Below, piece after piece: positions 57,928-64,000 of a stretch of DNA of 64,000 nt. The notes below the pieces were generated by a model. It did not search any database. It was not told where the DNA came from and saw nothing but the letters and a program-made list of their open reading frames with translations. The stretch is from Talaromyces rugulosus. Its lineage: Eukaryota; Ascomycota; Eurotiomycetes; Eurotiales; Trichocomaceae. Numbering within the stretch: the first letter of the stretch is position 1; each line of letters begins with the position of its first letter. The position numbers and the translations under genes are program-made. The DNA lies in contig NC_049565.1 of assembly GCF_013368755.1 (NCBI RefSeq), forward strand, positions 4,340,001-4,404,000, in the 5' to 3' direction.

Positions 57928-58779
57928 ACAACCAAGCGTATTTGGGTTTGAATAGGCTCAAAACTACCTTGTTTAGGATCTTTCATACCCCGAAACTTGA
58001 TCCCAAACAATGGAAGTCTTTCTTCTCCTATTCATGTTGAAAGTGCTTGCCAGGTCTGATCTCTATTGCGTTCGACAAGGAACCTCTCGTGCGATCAAAG
58101 ATCAAAGTGGTAGCTCTTAAGAAGTTCGGTCAACATAAGGTTAGCAGAACTCGCCCGCCTGGTTAAATAAATAATTGTTTAATTTTACCTACCTTTTTTT
58201 TTTTTTCTCTCTATTCCTCTACTTCGCTGTTAGATATCGACTATCTTTCAGAGATCTCCATTCTTTCCCTTGCCAATAGCTCAACAGCCAAGTTTATTTA
58301 TTCGATTTGAAAGCAAGAATCGTGAATAAGACATTTCGTTCTTTGGCAACTTGTGGCTTGAACCACCATAGTTCTATCTTCCCCAAAAAAAATGATATGA
58401 AAGAATTTGAACTGCTACTTCCATAATAACTTTGAAAAAGGTAAAACTCAAGTTAAGAGAAGATTTGCTTGTTTCGCTCTTTAAACCGAGAAAATGACTT
58501 ACAGACAAATCCAATTATAGATACCAGATCTACTCCATATTCAGCAAACTGGGACAATAATAAAGCATTTCACAACTTCCAGTCAAGGGAAGTGAATTGG
58601 TAGAAGATGACGCAAGTTGTCACAGAAATCGATAACACTCAGCCAATAAATGTAATAGCGGATGCTATTATATAAATAACAGTTCATTAATATTATTAGT
58701 AGAGAGAATCTTGAATTATATATATAAAAAAGAAAATGCATATACTTATATTTTTATATTAGCAGATAGGTAATATATT
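57928..58779. other. AT-rich spacer, no gene seen
   Basis: Coding signals are absent, with A/T runs and short tandem TA stretches toward the right end. Confidence 0.4.
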
Positions 58780-58846
58780 TAAAAAAAATTGTAGGCGGCC
58801 AAGCCTCTCTGAAACTGACTCCCTTGATAGGCTCATAATACATGTA

Positions 58847-59528
58847 TTGGCCTCTGATAATGAGATCCTCAGTTTTTACCCCTCATTGAAAGACCGTCTG
58901 TTTTGTATAGATGTTAGCCGACGTTCCCAAAGTTTTGTACAAGAACGCATAGCCTGCGGGATAGGCTTGGAAGAACCTAGAGCTTATTCATCTCGAAGGC
59001 TGACCTACAAAACTGGGAAAGACGACGTGGACGGGGAAAAGCCAGCGGATGACACGGAGATGATTGCGTCTAGCCTAGTTTTGGACTCGATACTCGCCCT
59101 GGCACGGAGATGGCAAAATCTGGTGGATGCAGTCGGTTGCTCCCGAAGTTTTGCTCATCCATTACAATGAGGATGAAATAGTGTACTGGGGAAATTTACC
59201 GCTGCCTGATGTTGCCTCGGTGAGTGATGACGAGTGGTCGTCTCTCCTTCAGGCCCTACTTTCACCAGCACTTGGGCTCAAAGAAACTTGCGTCAAACTC
59301 AGATGGGCTCTAGATATGATTGAGCGCCTAGATGGATTGAAAGAATCGGAACTTAGAACATACTTGGTCGTTAGCATCGAACAACGTGTTACAAAAGGTG
59401 CTAGGCACCGAAAAGAGCCTTCAGGATATTAGAGTGGATATGATGATGAGGATGATAGCATGGCGGATTTCGAGTATATCATCGTGCCGGTTCAATCCTA
59501 TATGGTCCCCAAACCCTTTGATTTGTCC
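58847..59528 (+). pseudogene. frameshifted relic of an unrecognised fungal protein
   Basis: Three consecutive frames in one direction carry protein-like sequence. The first ends with SLVLDSILALARRWQNLVDA. The second continues with APEVLLIHYNEDEIVYWGNL, PDVASVSDDEWSSLLQALLS and LKESELRTYLVVSIEQRVTK. The third reads DDEDDSMADFEYIIVPVQSY and ends at a stop near 59537. The content is continuous in sense but needs at least two frame changes (near 59127 and between 59390 and 59440) that do not coincide with good splice sites. I therefore call a decaying gene. Family not recognised; a spliced gene with unusual introns is the alternative. Confidence 0.45.
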
Positions 59529-59947
59529 GCATCTTGACAAAGGCATGGAAAATAGGAATATGTGGATTTTCCTCTTTGATTGATTGATGCCTCAATCATA
59601 GTTCGGTAGAGAACCTTTTTGTTGAGGGCTAGGCAGGCTCCAACACTGGGCCAAGTACATGCATCCTGCATCTTTTTATTTTAGACCCTACAGCCTCCGT
59701 GGCTACGTTAATGCAGAAGATGTGTTGCATATTAACACATTTACCAGCTGCATTTTTAACAATTAGCGCGCGAGGCTAAATCAGCCCACCACAACTCAGC
59801 CAAACTTTTCGGTAATAATTACGGAGATTAGATTAGTGTCAGATAATAGTACCAATGTGTCACTTGTCAATGTTCCACTGCGCAAACACTGACCCATGAC
59901 TATTTCACACGTAGAAGGTACTCTCACACAACTGGCGCATGATGCTA

Positions 59948-60400
59948 AGCCTGCAAGCCGGTTAGTAAGGTTATATAAATGTCTCTGCAGCAAGACTAAT
60001 TTGATTGATTTAATAGTATATTCAGGAAGCTTACAGGTCTGTATATACTAATTTAACTGGTTTGATGGTGTACTCAGGGGGTCTGCAGGTCTGCACATCA
60101 ACTTGACTGGCTTAAAAAGGCTGAAAGCCAGTTAGTGATATTATATAGGTGCACCTGCAGCGAGGCTGGTTTGACTTCAACAGCTTACTTAAGAAGCTTG
60201 GAAGCTTGCAGGCCCATAATATAGCTACATGTAATTTGACTAGTTTATCAAACCCGTAAGCTAATTAGTAAGGCTATATAGATATATCCACAGTAAAACT
60301 AATTTACTTAAAGGGCCTACAGGCCGATATATACATTGATACCAATCCAACCAATTTACTACGCCTGTAAGCTAGTTAGTGGGGTTATATTATTATCCCT
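59948..60400. repeat. degenerate tandem repeats of about 110-170 bp
   Basis: A motif resembling CCTGYAAGCYRGTTAGTRAG, followed by GTTATATA, recurs near 59949, 60117, 60251 and 60362. It is followed each time by related CTGCAG, TAATTTGACT and ACAGGTCTGTATATAC-like pieces. Copies differ mostly by transitions, which fits old duplications altered by C-to-T mutation. No coding capacity. Confidence 0.6.
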
Positions 60401-60817
60401 GTATTAACAGGAAGTTGAGGTAGCCGGAAAGCAGAAAAATCATAGGACTGAATAGGTGCTTAGTTAGAAGTACAACAAAAACACTTCTTAGTTCTTAGTA
60501 TGTATGTATATGAGAGATGAGAGAGAAAATGCGCTAGTCCCGATGTAGAGGCGTTATCGGGCCGATAAGCGGCCGACATTGACCGCCTAGCCAGAGACTT
60601 CGCGCTAGCGCAGGGTCGGCCCACAGCGCAAAAAAAAGTTATCGCGGGCTCGTCCCGAATTTCTCTTCTTCTTTTTTTCTTTCTTTTCTTTGGGAAAGGA
60701 AACTCTTCCCCGTCAACAGGAACCTCTAACCGTTGCTTCCGTTGACTATTTTCTCATTCTACTTGGTTTATTATCGTTTTTCTTGAGACTACGATATATT
60801 CCAACCCTTATTTCGCC

Positions 60818-62660
60818 ATGGCTACCAAAGCAGAAATCCAGGACTACACCAAAGCCCTGGAGGTTTTGGAGAACGACTATCCAACCAGAGATGGTTTGGA
60901 TGTCGATGCCCTGCTTGACTCGGACAAGCACGGTGCCTTGACTTACAATGATTTCTTGATCTTGCCTGGCTACGTTGGTGCGATATGTTGCAAGCAGAAT
61001 ATGTGCTGGCCTCATTACTGATTCGTTCCCTAGGCTTTCCCGCCTCGGATATCACTCTTGATACACCGATCACCAAGCGGATCTCTTTGAAGACTCCTCT
61101 TTTGTCTTCCCCCATGGACACCGTCACCGAGCATAACATGGCTATCCACATGGCCCTCCTCGGTGGCCTTGGTGTTATCCACCACAACTGTACTCCTGAG
61201 GACCAAGCCGAGATGGTCCGCAAAGTGAAGAGATATGAGAACGGTTTCATTCTTGATCCTGTTGTTATCTCTCCCAAAACCACTGTTGCCGAAGCGAAGG
61301 AACTGAAATCCACCTGGGGATTCGGTGGATTTCCTGTGACTGGTGAGTTTTTTTCTCTTTTTTTTTTTCTCTGGATTATTATGATGTTTCAAACTCTTTT
61401 TATATAACTTTCGTTCCACCGTTAGCAGCGAGAGCTGCCATGTGGAGAACAAGATTTCTATCTGAATATACCCCAACACCACATATATTGTTATGGACTG
61501 TTAGATTTTAGTTCAAAAGACTGACAGGTTTTGAAACAGAAAATGGCACACTTCGCTCGAAACTCATTGGTATTGTCACCAGCCGTGATATCCAATTCCA
61601 CACCTCCGACGAAGATCCAGTGACCCAAGTCATGTCTACTGATCTCGTTACTGCCCCCTCCGGCACTACCTTGTCTGAAGCTAACGAAGTCTTGCGTAAC
61701 TCCAAGAAGGGAAAGCTTCCTATTATCGACAAGGATGGAAATCTTGTTTCTCTCCTCTCTCGCTCTGATTTGAGGAAGAACTTGCACTATCCCTTGGCTT
61801 CCAAGCTTCCCGACTCCAAGCAGCTTCTCTCGGCTGCCACTATTGGCACGCGAGAAGCCGACAAGGAGCGGTTGACACAGCTCGTTGACGCTGGCCTGGA
61901 CATTGTCATTCTTGACAGCAGCCAGGGTAACAGTATCTACCAGATCGACATGCTCAAATGGACCAAGAAGACATTCCCTGAGCTTGAGGTTATTGGCGGC
62001 AACGTGGTCACCCGCGAACAAGCTGCGAACTTGATTGCCAACGGTGTCGATGGCCTGAGAATTGGCATGGGCAGCGGCAGTGCATGCATCACGCAGGAGG
62101 TCATGGCTGTCGGTCGTCCCCAAGCCGCGGCCGTCCGCAGTGTTACCTCGTTCGCAGCCCGCTTCGGTGTTCCTTGCATTGCCGACGGTGGTATCCAGAA
62201 CGTTGGCCACATTGTCAAGGGTCTTGCCATGGGCGCTTCCACTGTCATGATGGGAGGTCTCCTCGCCGGTACCACCGAGTCCCCTGGTGAGTACTTTGTC
62301 AGCGGCGAGGGCCAGCTTGTCAAGGCCTACCGTGGAATGGGCAGCATTGACGCCATGGAAGACAAGAAGTCTGGCAAAACCAACGCTGGTACCGCCAGAT
62401 ATTTCTCTGAAAAGGATCGCGTTCTCGTGGCCCAGGGTGTCTCCGGATCTGTCTTGGACCGTGGTTCCGTGACCAAGTTCATTCCATACCTTGTCGCCGG
62501 TATCCAGCACTCGCTGCAGGAACTCGGTGTCAAGTCCGTCCAAGAGCTTCACGACAATGTGAACAACAAGACTATCCGCTTTGAACTTCGCAGTGGCAGT
62601 GCCCAGGCTGAAGGCAACGTCCACGGTCTGCACAGCTACGACAAGAAGCTCTACTCGTAG
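60818..62660 (+). CDS. inosine-5'-monophosphate dehydrogenase
   Basis: Three exons, 60818-60977, 61034-61342 and 61540-62660, encode 529 residues, normal for IMPDH. The first intron splits [14 protein letters not shown] and [11 protein letters not shown]. The CBS (Bateman) pair lies in exons 2-3 ([38 protein letters not shown]). The catalytic barrel shows [40 protein letters not shown] with the catalytic Cys, [20 protein letters not shown], and the flap [12 protein letters not shown]. The enzyme makes XMP, the rate-limiting step to GMP, and is the target of mycophenolic acid. The flap Tyr is retained, so there is no sign of the Phe change found in the resistant MpaF enzyme. The second intron (197 nt) has two possible acceptors, at 61527 and 61539; the latter gives the usual [13 protein letters not shown] pyrimidine-rich tract precedes the ATG. 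Confidence 0.96.
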
Positions 62661-63050
62661 ACGAAGACGTATGTCGACGACGGAACAAAAAAAGAGTTTG
62701 ATTGTAATTAAAATGAGTTGATGTCTTTGAATGAATGTCTAATTAAAATGGCTGTTGAAATTAGAAGCATGGTCTATTTGAGCTAGCTGCTGTAGGATTT
62801 TATTGATTAATTGGCTGTAGTTTTTGCAGTGAAGAGAATGTTCCTGGAGTTCCTTGAGGCCCTGTTCTTCGAGGCTGCAAGTATCTTAGCCTCGGCCCCT
62901 GCAGCTTTCCCCGCGCTTAGCCGTGTTGCTGACAACCTCTACTTGCATTAGACAGGCATAGAAGAATTATGCAACCGAGGTCAGCGCTATCTGAATATTA
63001 ATAACTGTCTTTTTTTCTTTTCTTTCTGGTGTCCGCGTTTCTACATAGAC
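62661..63050. other. intergenic
   Basis: The short spacer is the 3' flank of the IMPDH gene and the promoter of the Nudix gene. A pyrimidine tract occurs at about 63008-63030. Confidence 0.45.
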
Positions 63051-64000
63051 ATGTCATTTATTCCCAGGTTGGGAAACACCATCACGCCGCCAAAATATTG
63101 TCGCTACGCCAAGTTCCGTTCACCGCAAGCATTATTCTACTGCTATAGCGCGCTGTCAGATAAATACAGTCACGTCTCGGTAAAGATTGGCCAAGTTAAA
63201 TTCTCTACCATTTCTAGACCAAGCAGTCGCCCAGAAATCCTATCTGGTCATTCAAAAATGTCGACCAAGGCAGCGAAGAGCAAGGAGGTGGCAGTCCCTC
63301 GGCCAAGCTCGAGGTAAGCCCTTTGCCAGAACCCACTACGTAAATTACATGTGCAGTTGATAGGATTGTTGATAATAATAAATCATATTTCACCAGCGTC
63401 ATCCTCATATCTCCAGAAAACGAAGTCCTTTTGCTCCACAGAGTCGAGACCTCGACTTCATTTGCATCGGCACATGTGTTTCCCGGAGGCAATATATCGG
63501 CAAACCAAGATGGCGAGTGTCCACCCCCAACAGATACCAAACGGCATGACGATGCCCTCAATTATCGAAAAGCTGCAATCCGCGAGCTTTTTGAAGAAAG
63601 CGGCATCTTGCTTGCCAAGGACCGCGTCTCGGGGAAACTGGTGCATGTCAACGATGCCGAAAAGGAACGAGGCAGGCGAGATATCCACGCTGACAAGCTT
63701 ACGTTTTCCGACTGGCTTCGTGGGCAAAACGACGCGGCTGAGCCGGATATAGGTACGTTTATTTAATACCGATAGTTCTTTTGCTTTGTGGCTTTTTTTT
63801 ATCTTTCTTCCTTTTGGCTTACGACTTGATAGACGGGTTGATCCCATTCACCCATTGGATTACGCCACCGAATCTACCAAAAAGATTTACAACACAGATG
63901 TATCTATACTTCTTACCCATCGTTGAGTTGTCAGAGCCAGACAACACTGCTCAAGGTTTGCCAGAAGGTGGACGACAAGAAATCCAAACGCCGACATCTG
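63051..64000 (+). CDS. Nudix hydrolase, NUDT19/RP2-like, 3' partial
   Basis: Exons 63051-63313, 63397-63752 and 63833 onward run off the window. The ATG at 63258 (MSTKAAKSKEVAVPRPSSR) is an alternative start, and the longer N-terminus could be an organelle-targeting extension rich in Ser/Arg/Lys/Tyr. After the first intron the core reads VILISPENEVLLLHRV and SFASAHVFPGGNISANQDG. The Nudix box follows as RKAAIRELFEESGILLAKD, showing the REUxEExGU pattern. Exon 3 begins DGLIPFTHWITPPNLPKRFT, typical of the NUDT19 group, which hydrolyses CoA or acyl-CoA diphosphate bonds, often in peroxisomes. Substrate is inferred. The C-terminus lies beyond the window, so a targeting signal cannot be checked. 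Confidence 0.85.

Noticed and set aside
57810..58010. 66-codon minus-strand frame
   Set aside because: It runs through the dispersed repeat, with composition set by the repeat and no conserved sequence.
61491..62633. 380-codon minus-strand open frame opposite the IMPDH gene
   Set aside because: It lies wholly within the third IMPDH exon, has no recognisable domain, and its openness follows from codon bias on the coding strand.
1..64000. CRISPR array, prophage or bacterial operon
   Set aside because: No regularly spaced repeats with unique spacers; gene structure is eukaryotic with spliceosomal introns throughout.

Overview
This window is nuclear DNA of a filamentous ascomycete. Most genes are split by 45-70 nt GT-AG introns with CTAAC/CTGAC-type branch sites. 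Several products are fungal hallmarks: a Zn2Cys6 regulator, a Spa2/SpaA polarity protein, an Rng2-type IQGAP, a fungal-length HMG-CoA reductase, and DUF952, questin-oxidase-like and anthrone-oxygenase-like families. The mix suggests Eurotiomycetes (Aspergillus/Penicillium/Talaromyces relatives), but the species cannot be fixed from the sequence alone.

Layout. (1) 0.8-7.5 kb is accessory metabolism: a medium-chain reductase, an acetoacetate-decarboxylase-like enzyme, a DJ-1/PfpI protein and an F-box-like protein. (2) 8.1-12.1 kb is an unusual locus. A gene of about 25 very small exons, six of them exactly 21 nt and each encoding one coiled-coil heptad downstream of a CCHC zinc knuckle, sits between a decayed transcription-factor tail and the wreck of a subgroup-C-type GH18 chitinase. 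(3) 12.4-22.9 kb is core metabolism: an AidB-type acyl-CoA dehydrogenase, the SSU72 phosphatase, nicotinamidase and HMG-CoA reductase. (4) 24.1-35.7 kb is again accessory: a TAXI-type solute-binding protein without transporter partners, a questin-oxidase-like (AflY-type) enzyme, a class II aldolase, an NmrA-like reductase (AflX-type), a Zn2Cys6 regulator with a broken C-terminus, and an anthrone-oxygenase-like (HypC-type) protein. These resemble aromatic-polyketide tailoring genes, but no polyketide synthase is present. (5) 37.6-52.6 kb is a housekeeping block for polarity, trafficking and cytokinesis: SpaA, a GT32 glycosyltransferase, an Ent3-like epsin, an Rng2-like IQGAP and DUF952. (6) 52.6-60.4 kb is an AT-rich, repeat-bearing island. 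It holds three identical tRNA-Ala(AGC) genes, an 84-bp inverted repeat around two of them, a short dispersed repeat with 12-bp terminal inverted repeats, a zinc-ribbon/GIY-YIG protein gene, a frameshifted gene relic and degenerate tandem repeats. (7) 60.8-64.0 kb returns to core genes: IMP dehydrogenase and the start of a Nudix hydrolase that runs off the window.

Exon boundaries were worked out by hand from splice signals and reading-frame continuity. Where the sum of exons is a multiple of three and a family motif crosses the junction, the model is strong. The ends of the microexon gene, the 5' end of the GIY-YIG gene and the 3' end of the Zn2Cys6 gene are uncertain.
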